From: Pseudomonas tremae
Lineage (GTDB): Bacteria; Pseudomonadota; Gammaproteobacteria; Pseudomonadales; Pseudomonadaceae
Reading direction: 5' to 3'
NCBI RefSeq assembly: GCF_001401155.1
Contig: NZ_LJRO01000153.1
Location: 265,949-329,948 of the forward strand
Length of the DNA: 64,000 nucleotides
The notes beneath the pieces were generated by a model, which did not search any database, was not told the origin of the DNA, and was given only the letters and a program-made list of their open reading frames with translations. The translations under genes were made by a program, and so were the position numbers. Below are positions 56,491 to 64,000 of the stretch, one piece after another; within the stretch, counting starts at the first letter, position 1; every line of letters starts with the position of its first letter.

Positions 56491-57759
56491 TCAACCCTTG
56501 AACACATCGTCCACGCTGGTCAGCGGGTAGTGCTTTGGATACGGCAGGGTGGCAACGCCGCTTTCGATGGCTGCCTTGGCGACCGCATCGGCGATCAGGC
56601 CCAGCAGGCGGGTGTCCATTGGTTTCGGGATGATGTACTCACGACCGAATTCCAGCTTGATGCCGCCGTAAGCGTCGCAGACTTCCTGTGGGACCGGCAG
56701 CTTGGCCAGTTCACGCAGAGCATTGGCTGCGGCGATTTTCATCTCTTCGTTGATGCGCTTGGCGCGAACATCCAGAGCACCACGGAAGATGAACGGGAAA
56801 CCCAGCACGTTGTTGACCTGGTTCGGGTAGTCCGAACGGCCGGTCGCCATGATCACGTCGCTACGGGTAGCGTGAGCCAGTTCCGGGGAGATTTCCGGGT
56901 CAGGGTTCGAGCAAGCGAACACGATCGGATCCTTGGCCATCAACTTGAGGTTTTCAGCACTCAGCAGATTAGGACCGGACAGGCCTACGAACACATCAGC
57001 GCCATCCAGTGCGTCAGTCAGCGAGCGCTTTTCGGTGGCGTGGGCGAACACAGCCTTGTACTGGTTCAGGTCGGTACGGCCGGAATGGATCACGCCAGTA
57101 CGGTCAACCATGAAGATGTTTTCGATCTTCGCGCCCATGCTGACCAGCAGCTTCATGCACGAGATGGCAGCAGCGCCAGCGCCGAGGCAGACGATCTTCG
57201 CGGTATCCAGGCTTTTGCCGACGATTTCCAGCGCATTGATCATGCCGGCAGCAGTTACGATTGCGGTGCCGTGCTGGTCATCGTGGAAGACCGGAATGTC
57301 GCACTGTTCGATCAGCGCCTTCTCGATTTCAAAGCACTCAGGCGCCTTGATGTCTTCCAGGTTGATGCCACCGAACGTAATGGAGATACGCTTGACGGTG
57401 TCGATGAAAGCCTGCGGGCTTTCGGAATCGACTTCGATATCGAAAACGTCGATACCGGCGAAACGCTTGAACAGAACCCCTTTACCTTCCATGACCGGCT
57501 TGGAAGCCAGTGGGCCCAGATCGCCGAGGCCCAGAATCGCGGTGCCATCGGAAATAACTGCTACCAGGTTACCTTTGCCGGTGTACTTGTACGCCAGCTC
57601 GGGGTCACGGGCAATTTCACGCACGGGTTCAGCAACGCCAGGGCTGTAGGCCAGAGCCAGGTCACGAGCGGTTGCGGTCGGCTTGGTGAGTTCGACGCTC
57701 AGCTTCCCCGGACGAGGATTGGCATGGTATTCGAGCGCGGCAGTTTTCAAATCTGACAT
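56491..57759 (-). CDS. maeB: Malic enzyme
   Basis: A 422-residue short-form malic enzyme that oxidatively decarboxylates malate to pyruvate. The catalytic regions SPGVAEPVREIARDP (about residues 39-53) and KGNLVAVISDGTAILGLGDLG (about 62-82), the metal site FHDDQHGTA (about 158-166) and the nucleotide site CLGAGAAAISC (about 190-200) are intact. It lacks the phosphotransacetylase-like C-terminal domain of E. coli MaeB. The gene symbol follows common use for this short form. Confidence 0.9.
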   Translation of the reverse strand: MSDLKTAALEYHANPRPGKLSVELTKPTATARDLALAYSPGVAEPVREIARDPELAYKYTGKGNLVAVISDGTAILGLGDLGPLASKPVMEGKGVLFKRFAGIDVFDIEVDSESPQAFIDTVKRISITFGGINLEDIKAPECFEIEKALIEQCDIPVFHDDQHGTAIVTAAGMINALEIVGKSLDTAKIVCLGAGAAAISCMKLLVSMGAKIENIFMVDRTGVIHSGRTDLNQYKAVFAHATEKRSLTDALDGADVFVGLSGPNLLSAENLKLMAKDPIVFACSNPDPEISPELAHATRSDVIMATGRSDYPNQVNNVLGFPFIFRGALDVRAKRINEEMKIAAANALRELAKLPVPQEVCDAYGGIKLEFGREYIIPKPMDTRLLGLIADAVAKAAIESGVATLPYPKHYPLTSVDDVFKG

Positions 57760-57941
57760 GTATTGGATTCCGCTTTTTTACTGTGGGACAGACGGACCGC
57801 CGAGGATACGCAAGATGCATAGTCCTAACAAGACTGACCAGTCACTGCTGTCAAGGGGCGTGGCGTTAGACTTTACGCCTAGATACCTGAAAACCGAATA
57901 CCCGACAGCCCATCAGAAGAAGGGCGACTTTGCGGAAATCT
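57760..57941. other. Gap between maeB and the nuclease gene
   Basis: These 182 bases upstream of maeB hold no supported gene, tRNA or repeat. They must contain the maeB promoter and the nuclease terminator, but no strong element was recognised. In some other pseudomonads an additional small gene lies here; it is absent. Confidence 0.4.
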
Positions 57942-58745
57942 CTATTCTTCGGGCTGGCTCAGCATGGCCGGATGAGTCAGTGTCATCATCCAGCGCGATT
58001 GCCCGGCCTTCAGGCCTCCGCGCCTGGAACGGTCGACAACCCAGCCGCGCGCTTCGACTTTTCTGCCTTTAAGGCTTTCGAGCTTCACACGATCGAAACC
58101 GGGCACCTGACCGGGCGCAACGCGCAGTACCAGCGAGCCCTGCAGCTCGATCCAGATACCACCGCCATTGCGCTGCACGCGTCTGACCTTGCCGGATACA
58201 AGGGCAAAGCCGCTGCTGCTGATTCTGTCTGAAGGCTGCACCGGCGAATTGCGCCACAAGCCTCGCCGGGCCTGACGCGCCTGCTGCTCGACACCCTGCT
58301 GGCAATCGACAAGTGCCACATTGGGCGCAACGGCGACCAGATAGCCCAGCCCTTCGCTGAGCAACTGCGCTTCAAGATTACTGCCGTCACGGCCATAGAC
58401 GTTGGCCAGCGTACGGCCGTAATGATCCTTGCTTTGCTGCCCGACACGCAGGCTGACGCGCCCATCGCTTTCATCCACCAAGGCTTGCAGGCGCGCCTTG
58501 GCTGCATCGGCAAACGGCTCGGCAGAACGGCCTTTTTTGCCGGTTTCGGGTGTATTGAGGCCGATCATGCGCACATTACGACCATCGGTCAGGCGCAGCG
58601 TATCGCCGTCGATCACCCGCTGCACCTGCGCGACAGGCAATGAAGCAGGCGCCGGGCAGAAGGCCTGAGCCCCGGACAGCCAAATCGCGGATATAAAAAA
58701 GGCGCCCACAAGGGGCGCCTTTTGAAGCAGTCTGGAAAGGCCCAA
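57942..58745 (-). CDS. Secreted thermonuclease-family (SNase-like) protein
   Basis: A protein of about 267 residues from a TTG at 58745. The signal peptide is GLSRLLQKAPLVGAFFISA to SGAQA, followed by a staphylococcal-nuclease-like domain (about residues 35-165): RVIDGDTLRL supplies calcium-site acidic residues, MIGLNTPETG the catalytic arginine-side strand, and YGRTLANVY the third block. Residues 180-260 form an extra beta-rich (OB-like) part. The start is uncertain: the frame is open to 58841 inside rpmE, but only the region from 58745 looks like a signal peptide. The rpmE terminator lies within codons 8-17. Confidence 0.75.
   Translation of the reverse strand: MGLSRLLQKAPLVGAFFISAIWLSGAQAFCPAPASLPVAQVQRVIDGDTLRLTDGRNVRMIGLNTPETGKKGRSAEPFADAAKARLQALVDESDGRVSLRVGQQSKDHYGRTLANVYGRDGSNLEAQLLSEGLGYLVAVAPNVALVDCQQGVEQQARQARRGLWRNSPVQPSDRISSSGFALVSGKVRRVQRNGGGIWIELQGSLVLRVAPGQVPGFDRVKLESLKGRKVEARGWVVDRSRRGGLKAGQSRWMMTLTHPAMLSQPEE
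58695..58723 (-). terminator. rpmE terminator embedded in the nuclease signal-peptide coding region
   Basis: GGCGCCC and GGGCGCC form a 7-base stem extended by A/T pairs, with a five-base loop. On the reverse strand it is followed by TTTTTTATAT, a textbook rho-independent terminator about 45 bases after the rpmE stop. The same bases encode QKAPLVGAFF of the nuclease. Confidence 0.88.
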
Positions 58746-58764
58746 TGGACAACCAGTCTTGCTA

Positions 58765-58992
58765 TCAGTCCTGCTTCGGCTTGGTTGCGCCGAACGCACC
58801 GAAACGGGACTTGAACTTGTCAACACGGCCGCCAACGTCAAGCATCTTCTGCTTGCCGGTGTAGAACGGGTGGCACTCGTTGCACACGTCCAGGCTCAAA
58901 GGGCCGGTCAGAGTGGAACGGGTTTTGATGACATTGCCGCAGCTGCAGGTCGCGTCAATGGCTTCGTAAACTGGATGGATATTAGCTTTCAT
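58765..58992 (-). CDS. rpmE: 50S ribosomal protein L31
   Basis: A 75-residue ribosomal protein of the zinc-binding (C+) type: C16 and C18 in CSCG and C37 and C40 in CNEC are present. The start [19 protein letters not shown] and the core [12 protein letters not shown] are diagnostic. The presence of cysteines suggests that a zinc-free paralogue may exist elsewhere for zinc limitation. It is divergent from priA. Confidence 0.97.
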   Translation of the reverse strand: MKANIHPVYEAIDATCSCGNVIKTRSTLTGPLSLDVCNECHPFYTGKQKMLDVGGRVDKFKSRFGAFGATKPKQD

Positions 58993-59160
58993 CGGTACTT
59001 CCTCAGTCTAACGTGCCGCCACCCAACACTATTGTTGAATACCGCACGGAAATAGGCTGCGGATAGTACCAGACAATTGCAGCCACGCAAGCGAACCTTC
59101 ACACCGGCCGTCTGCTAAGATCGCGTCTTCTTATTACAGACCACCACAGGGAAACATTGC

Positions 59161-61380
59161 GTGCCCGACGCCATCCTGCGCCTTGCCCTGCCCTCGCCGC
59201 TCCGCCGCCTGTTCGACTACCGCGCCCCTGCCGGTGTAACGCGCAGCGCCTTGCAGCCGGGCATGCGCCTGCGAGTGCCGTTCGGGCGTCGGGAGATGAT
59301 CGGCATTCTGGTGGAAGTGGTCGATCACAGCGAAGTGCCCGCCGACAAGCTCAAACCCGCCATCGCCCTGCTCGACAGCGAAGCACCGTTGCCGCCTGCG
59401 CTGTTCAAGCTGTGCCTGTGGACGTCGCAGTATTATCAGCACAGCCTCGGCGATACGTTGAGCTGGGCCTTGCCAGTGCTGCTGCGCCAGGGCGAACTGG
59501 CAGAAAGCCGTCAGGAGCGTTTCTGGCATGTGGTAGCCAATGCCAGTGTCGATGATCCGCGCATCGCCCGCGCGCCCAAGCAGCGTGAAGCGTTGACCAC
59601 CCTCGCCCAGCACCCGCATGGCGTGGCGCACCAGTTGCTCAGTAAGCTGATGCTCAACAAGGAAAGCCTCAATCTGCTGCTGGCCAAGGAGCTGGTCTAT
59701 GTAGAAGTGCGCAGCCATGCGCCCAGCGCACGTCACGAACACTGGCTGGCCCAGCCGGAGTTGCCTCTCAACACTGAACAACGTGCTGCTTATGAGGCCA
59801 TTAGAGCCGGGTTCGACAGCTTTCATGCGTTTCTGCTGGCCGGCGTGACGGGCAGCGGCAAGACCGAAGTCTATCTGCAACTTATTCGCGAAACCCTTGA
59901 GGCAGGTAAACAGGCGCTGGTGCTGATCCCGGAGATCAACCTGGGGCCACAAACCCTGGCGCGCTTCGAACAGCGCTTCAACGCCCGGATTGCGCTGGTA
60001 CATTCTGCCGTCAACGACCGCGAACGACTGGATGCCTGGCTGGCAGCACGCGATGGTGAAGCCGACATCATCATCGGTACGCGATCGGCGCTGTTCACGC
60101 CAATGAAAAACCCCGGTTTAATCATTATCGACGAAGAACACGACGGCTCCTATAAACAGCAGGAAGGCCTGCGCTATCACGCCCGGGATCTGGCGCTGGT
60201 GCGCGCCCGCCAGGAAAACATTCCGATTGTACTCGGGTCGGCCACGCCTTCGCTGGAAAGCCTGCACAACGCTTACACCGGACGTTACGGCCTGCTGCGC
60301 CTGAACCAGCGCGCAGGTGGCGCGCAACAACCTCGCTTCATGCGCCTGGACGTCAAGAGCCGGCCACTGGACAGCGGGATTTCCGGGCCGATGCAACAGG
60401 CCATCGGCCAGACCCTGGCGGCAGGCCAGCAAGTGCTGGTGTTCCTCAACCGTCGCGGCTTTGCGCCAACGCTTCTGTGCCATGACTGCGGCTGGATGTC
60501 CGGCTGCCAGCGCTGCGACGCTCGCATGACCGTGCATCAGCGCTCAGGCGAGCTGCGCTGCCACCACTGCGGTTATGTCGAACGCGTGCCGCGCCAGTGT
60601 CCTTCCTGCGGCAAGGTGGATTTACGCCCCGTAGGTGCAGGCACTGAACGCGCCGAAGAGCGGCTGGCGATTCTGTTTCCGGACTTTCCCGTGTTGCGCG
60701 TGGATCGCGACAGCACCTCGCGCAAGGACGCAATGAACCAGTTGTTCGCGACCATCCAGCGCGGCCAGCCGTGCATTCTGGTCGGCACCCAGATGCTCGC
60801 CAAGGGGCATCACTTCCCACGAGTGACACTGGTGTCGATTCTCGACGCTGACGGCGGGCTGTTTTCCGGTGACTTCCGCGCCAGCGAACGCATGGCGCAG
60901 CTGATTGTGCAGGTTGCCGGGCGCGCAGGACGAGCCGAAGAACCTGGCAAAGTGATCATCCAGACCCATCTGGCGGATCACCCACTGTTGATCCAGCTCA
61001 CCGAACAAGGTTATTTCGCGTTCGCCGAACAGGCCCTGAGCGAGCGCCGTTCGGCGGGTCTGCCACCGTTTTCGCACTTGGCGCTGCTGCGTGCCGAGGC
61101 GCACAAGCCTGGTCAGGCAGAAGCCTTCCTCGATCAGGCCTGCAGCGATGCCGAGCAACTGGTGGCGCAAATGCAGCTGGGTGGCATAGAGCTGCTGGGG
61201 CCAATTCCGGCACCGATGGAGCGTCGGGCCGGGCGATATCGTGCGCAGTTGCTCGTGCAATCCAGCGCGCGCGCGCCCCTGCATAAATTACTCGGCACCT
61301 GGCTGCTGGCGCTGGAGCAAATGCCCAGCGGGCGACAGGTCCGATGGTCGCTGGATGTGGATCCGGTGGATCTTTATTAG
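59161..61380 (+). CDS. priA: Primosomal replication restart helicase PriA
   Basis: A 739-residue superfamily 2 helicase that reloads the replisome at stalled forks. The N-terminal DNA-binding domain covers about residues 1-190. The helicase motifs are GVTGSGKTE (Walker A, about residue 229), IIDEEHDGSYKQQ (Walker B, about 321) and GRAGRAEEPG (motif VI region). Eight cysteines in CHDCGWMSGCQRC and CHHCGY to CPSC (about 440-485) bind two zincs. It starts with GTG at 59161. Confidence 0.96.
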   Translation: MPDAILRLALPSPLRRLFDYRAPAGVTRSALQPGMRLRVPFGRREMIGILVEVVDHSEVPADKLKPAIALLDSEAPLPPALFKLCLWTSQYYQHSLGDTLSWALPVLLRQGELAESRQERFWHVVANASVDDPRIARAPKQREALTTLAQHPHGVAHQLLSKLMLNKESLNLLLAKELVYVEVRSHAPSARHEHWLAQPELPLNTEQRAAYEAIRAGFDSFHAFLLAGVTGSGKTEVYLQLIRETLEAGKQALVLIPEINLGPQTLARFEQRFNARIALVHSAVNDRERLDAWLAARDGEADIIIGTRSALFTPMKNPGLIIIDEEHDGSYKQQEGLRYHARDLALVRARQENIPIVLGSATPSLESLHNAYTGRYGLLRLNQRAGGAQQPRFMRLDVKSRPLDSGISGPMQQAIGQTLAAGQQVLVFLNRRGFAPTLLCHDCGWMSGCQRCDARMTVHQRSGELRCHHCGYVERVPRQCPSCGKVDLRPVGAGTERAEERLAILFPDFPVLRVDRDSTSRKDAMNQLFATIQRGQPCILVGTQMLAKGHHFPRVTLVSILDADGGLFSGDFRASERMAQLIVQVAGRAGRAEEPGKVIIQTHLADHPLLIQLTEQGYFAFAEQALSERRSAGLPPFSHLALLRAEAHKPGQAEAFLDQACSDAEQLVAQMQLGGIELLGPIPAPMERRAGRYRAQLLVQSSARAPLHKLLGTWLLALEQMPSGRQVRWSLDVDPVDLY

Positions 61381-61477
61381 GTCACGCCGTTGGCAAGCAG
61401 GCTCCGGCAACGGATAATGCGGCGTTTTTCCACCCGCGCATCAAAGCGCCACCGCGCTTGCGGTTGAAGAGAGCACC

Positions 61478-63214
61478 ATGAAAGACACCATTCGCCAGCT
61501 GATTCAACAAGCCCTGACCCGTCTCGTCACCGAGGGCGTCTTGCCAGAAGGGCTGACGCCGGCGATCCAGGTAGAAAACGCCCGCGACAAGACTCACGGC
61601 GACTTCGCCAGTAATATCGCGATGATGCTCGCCAAACCTGCTGGCATGAAGCCCCGCGACCTGGCTGAAAAGCTGATCGCCGCGCTGCCTGCCGACGAGC
61701 AGGTAAGCAAGGTCGAGATTGCCGGCCCAGGCTTTCTGAACTTCTTCCAGAACACTGCCGCACTGGCTTTACGCCTCGACGCCGCCCTTGCCGACGCCAA
61801 CCTGTCGGTGCGCAAGGCGGGCGCAGCGCAGCGTGTGGTGGTCGACCTGTCGGCCCCCAACCTGGCCAAGGAAATGCACGTTGGCCACTTGCGCTCGACC
61901 ATTATTGGCGACGGCGTGGCGAACGTCCTCGAGTTTCTGGGCGACACGGTCATTCGCCAGAACCACGTGGGCGACTGGGGCACCCAGTTCGGCATGCTGC
62001 TGGCCTACCTGCAGGAAAAACCGGCGACCAGCGACGAACTGTCCGACCTGGAAAACTTCTACCGTGCCGCCAAGCAGCGTTTTGACGAGTCTGCGGAGTT
62101 TGCCGAGCGCGCTCGAGGCCTGGTAGTCAAGCTACAAGCGGGCGACGCCGAATGCCTCACATTGTGGGAGCGTTTCAAGGACATTTCGTTGTCGCACTGT
62201 CAGCAAACCTACGAGCGCCTCAACGTCAAGCTGACCCCGGCCGATGTCATGGGCGAAAGTGCTTACAACGATGACCTGGCCAATGTGGTCAACGACCTGA
62301 AAGCCACCGGCCTGCTGGTCGAGAGCAACGGCGCGCAGTGCGTGTTCCTCGAAGAATTCCGCACCGCCGACGATACGCCTCTGCCAGTGATCGTGCAGAA
62401 GGCAGGCGGCGGTTATCTGTATGCCACCACCGATCTGGCTGCCATTCGCTACCGCAGCAAGGTGCTCAAGGCCGATCGCGTGCTGTATTTCGTCGATCAG
62501 CGTCAGGCGCTGCATTTCCAGCAGGTATTCGAAGTCGCCCGCCGCGCAGGTTTCGTCCACAACGGCATGCAACTGGAACACATGGGCTTCGGCACCATGA
62601 ATGGCGCTGATGGCCGCCCGTTCAAGACCCGCGACGGCGGTACGGTCAAGCTCATCGACCTGCTCGATGAAGCAGAAGAGCGCGCTTACACGCTGGTAAA
62701 GGAAAAGAACCCGGAAGTCGCCGAGACCGAGTTGCGCAGCATCGCCAAGGCCGTGGGCATCAGCGCGGTGAAATACGCCGACCTGTCCAAGCACCGTGCC
62801 AGTGATTACAGTTTCAACTTCGATCAGATGCTGAGTTTCGAGGGCAATACCGCGCCTTATCTGCTGTACGCCTATACCCGTGTAGCAGGCGTATTTCGCA
62901 AACTGGGCACACCTTTCGACGCCAGCAAGGGGCAAATCGTCCTTGAGGCGCCGCAGGAGCAGGAACTGGCTGCACGCCTGGCGCAGTTCACTGAAACATT
63001 GAACAACGTCGCAGAAAAAGGCACACCGCACGTACTTTGTGCTTACCTGTATGACCTTGCGGGTCTGTTTTCGAGCTTTTATGAAAACTGCCCGATCCTT
63101 GGTGCGGAAAGTCCCGATCAGCAACAGAGCCGTCTGCGCCTGGCTGCCCTGACCGGTCGCACCCTCAAGCAAGGCCTGGATCTATTGGGTCTGGAAACTC
63201 TGGAGCGTATGTAA
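61478..63214 (+). CDS. argS: Arginyl-tRNA synthetase
   Basis: A 578-residue class I tRNA synthetase. The HIGH signature appears as HVGH in [16 protein letters not shown] (about residues 128-143). As usual for ArgRS, a canonical KMSK is not seen. The N-terminal tRNA D-loop-binding domain covers about 1-110 and the anticodon-binding helical domain about 450-578. A GAGAG precedes the ATG. Confidence 0.97.
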   Translation: MKDTIRQLIQQALTRLVTEGVLPEGLTPAIQVENARDKTHGDFASNIAMMLAKPAGMKPRDLAEKLIAALPADEQVSKVEIAGPGFLNFFQNTAALALRLDAALADANLSVRKAGAAQRVVVDLSAPNLAKEMHVGHLRSTIIGDGVANVLEFLGDTVIRQNHVGDWGTQFGMLLAYLQEKPATSDELSDLENFYRAAKQRFDESAEFAERARGLVVKLQAGDAECLTLWERFKDISLSHCQQTYERLNVKLTPADVMGESAYNDDLANVVNDLKATGLLVESNGAQCVFLEEFRTADDTPLPVIVQKAGGGYLYATTDLAAIRYRSKVLKADRVLYFVDQRQALHFQQVFEVARRAGFVHNGMQLEHMGFGTMNGADGRPFKTRDGGTVKLIDLLDEAEERAYTLVKEKNPEVAETELRSIAKAVGISAVKYADLSKHRASDYSFNFDQMLSFEGNTAPYLLYAYTRVAGVFRKLGTPFDASKGQIVLEAPQEQELAARLAQFTETLNNVAEKGTPHVLCAYLYDLAGLFSSFYENCPILGAESPDQQQSRLRLAALTGRTLKQGLDLLGLETLERM

Positions 63215-63215
63215 G

Positions 63216-63911
63216 TTGGCAGTTGCGAAGAAAAAACCGGCACCCAAGCGGGGCGCCAGCCGTTATCAGGCACCCGCGAAGAAGCCGATTCCAGGATGGT
63301 TGTGGCTGGTCATCGGCTTGAGCGTGGGCGCATTTGTAGTCTTCCTGATGAAGCTCGAACCGGGTGGCGAAGACGTCAAGCGGGTCAAGGCGGATGCCAA
63401 GGCTGCGAAAATCGCCGAAGCGAACAAGACCCCTCCGAGCCCGACAGCACCGGTCAAACCCAAGTACGACTTCTACACACTGCTGCCTGAGTCGGAAGTG
63501 ATCGTGCCGAACGAAGCCGTCCCGGAAAAGACCCCACCGGCCGTGGCACCAACGGCACCGGTGTCTCCCGAGCAGGCTGCCAAGATCGACACTGCGCGGG
63601 CTCAGGCAGCACTCAGCGGCTTGACGCCTCCACCGGCGCCAGCGGTTGCCACGACCAAGCCAGCGGCGGTCACGACGTTCTTCCTGCAGGCTGGTTCGTT
63701 CCGCAAGCAGGCGGACGCCGAGAAGGTCCGCGCGCAGATCATCCTGCTAGGCCAGACCTCGACAGTCGAGTCCGGCACCGTGAAGGATGAAACCTGGTAC
63801 CGCGTACTGGTCGGCCCGTTCAGCAACCGCGAACAACTGACCACTGCCCAGAAACAACTGGCGGGCGGCGGTTTTAGTAACCTGTTGTTGCAACAGCGCC
63901 AGAGCCGGTAG
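63216..63911 (+). CDS. SPOR domain protein (FtsN-like)
   Basis: A 231-residue bitopic protein. The basic cytoplasmic tail AVAKKKPAPKRGASRYQ precedes one membrane span (about residues 28-46, WLWLVIGLSVGAFVVFLM). A linker with the segment KYDFYTLLPESEVIVP, conserved in FtsN-type proteins, and Ala/Pro-rich sequence lead to a C-terminal SPOR domain (about 155-228, FFLQAGSFRKQADAEKVRAQ). It starts with TTG one base after argS and is probably co-transcribed. It is likely to act in cell division at the septum. Confidence 0.87.
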   Translation: MAVAKKKPAPKRGASRYQAPAKKPIPGWLWLVIGLSVGAFVVFLMKLEPGGEDVKRVKADAKAAKIAEANKTPPSPTAPVKPKYDFYTLLPESEVIVPNEAVPEKTPPAVAPTAPVSPEQAAKIDTARAQAALSGLTPPPAPAVATTKPAAVTTFFLQAGSFRKQADAEKVRAQIILLGQTSTVESGTVKDETWYRVLVGPFSNREQLTTAQKQLAGGGFSNLLLQQRQSR

Positions 63912-63928
63912 CCAAAGCGCCGCTGTTT

Positions 63929-63960
63929 CTGTGCTCATCGCGATGTTCCGATGAGCACAG
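63929..63960. terminator. Perfect 12-base hairpin after the SPOR gene
   Basis: CTGTGCTCATCG and CGATGAGCACAG form a perfect inverted repeat with an eight-base loop, 18 bases after the SPOR gene's stop. No T-run follows, so it may be a rho-dependent or stability element rather than a classical terminator. Confidence 0.5.
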
Positions 63961-64000
63961 AGCTTCTGCTGGAGGGCGTAGGACCGGACCGGGCGACGCT

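Overview
The window looks like chromosomal DNA of a fluorescent Pseudomonas, most probably the Pseudomonas syringae group. The evidence is GC-rich coding sequence, a block hemE / gltD-gltB / damX-like-aroB-aroK / pilQPONM / ponA / maeB / rpmE / priA / argS that follows the usual Pseudomonas core order, and palindromic intergenic repeats of a type common in that group. No tRNA, rRNA, CRISPR array, insertion sequence or integrase was seen.

Left part (1-9,000): a truncated hemolysin III-like membrane protein gene, then the regulator gene mdcR facing a complete malonate decarboxylase and uptake operon (mdcABCDEGH-madLM). Prosthetic-group synthesis (MdcB, MdcG), loading (MdcH), the acyl carrier protein (MdcC), the catalytic subunits (MdcA, D, E) and the transporter (MadL, MadM) are all present. 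A perfect inverted repeat about 64 bases upstream of the inferred start site is a good candidate for the MdcR operator.

9,000-10,500: a lone PAAR-repeat protein and a solitary ParA-like ATPase, convergent and separated by palindromic repeats.

10,700-27,700: a 19-gene, nearly gap-free operon for an aryl polyene / xanthomonadin-type pigment. It encodes a type II fatty-acid-synthase-like machine (two ketosynthases, a chain-length factor, two carrier proteins, a ketoreductase, two dehydratase domains), an aromatic amino acid lyase and an acyl-activating enzyme for the aryl starter. Two acyltransferases, a glycosyltransferase, a thioesterase and a methyltransferase add tailoring. A LolA-like protein, an MMPL exporter and a lipoprotein provide export. 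A flavin enzyme with halogenase hallmarks suggests a modified aryl head.

27,700-34,300: a divergent LysR/MFS pair resembling E. coli ynfL/ynfM, then a GntP-type permease, an RpiR-type regulator and a D-aminoacylase that look like a unit for N-acyl-D-amino acids.

34,300-64,000: core genes. They are interrupted between gltD and hemE by a 1,074-residue dermonecrotic-toxin-like protein, bounded downstream by a strong terminator, whose C-terminus is predicted (weakly) to resemble RelE/ParE toxins. The rest covers glutamate synthase, shikimate pathway enzymes, the type IV pilus alignment complex and secretin, penicillin-binding protein 1A, malic enzyme, a secreted nuclease, ribosomal protein L31, PriA, arginyl-tRNA synthetase and an FtsN-like SPOR protein.

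All product calls rest on reading the translated sequence and remembered family features; no database search was run.
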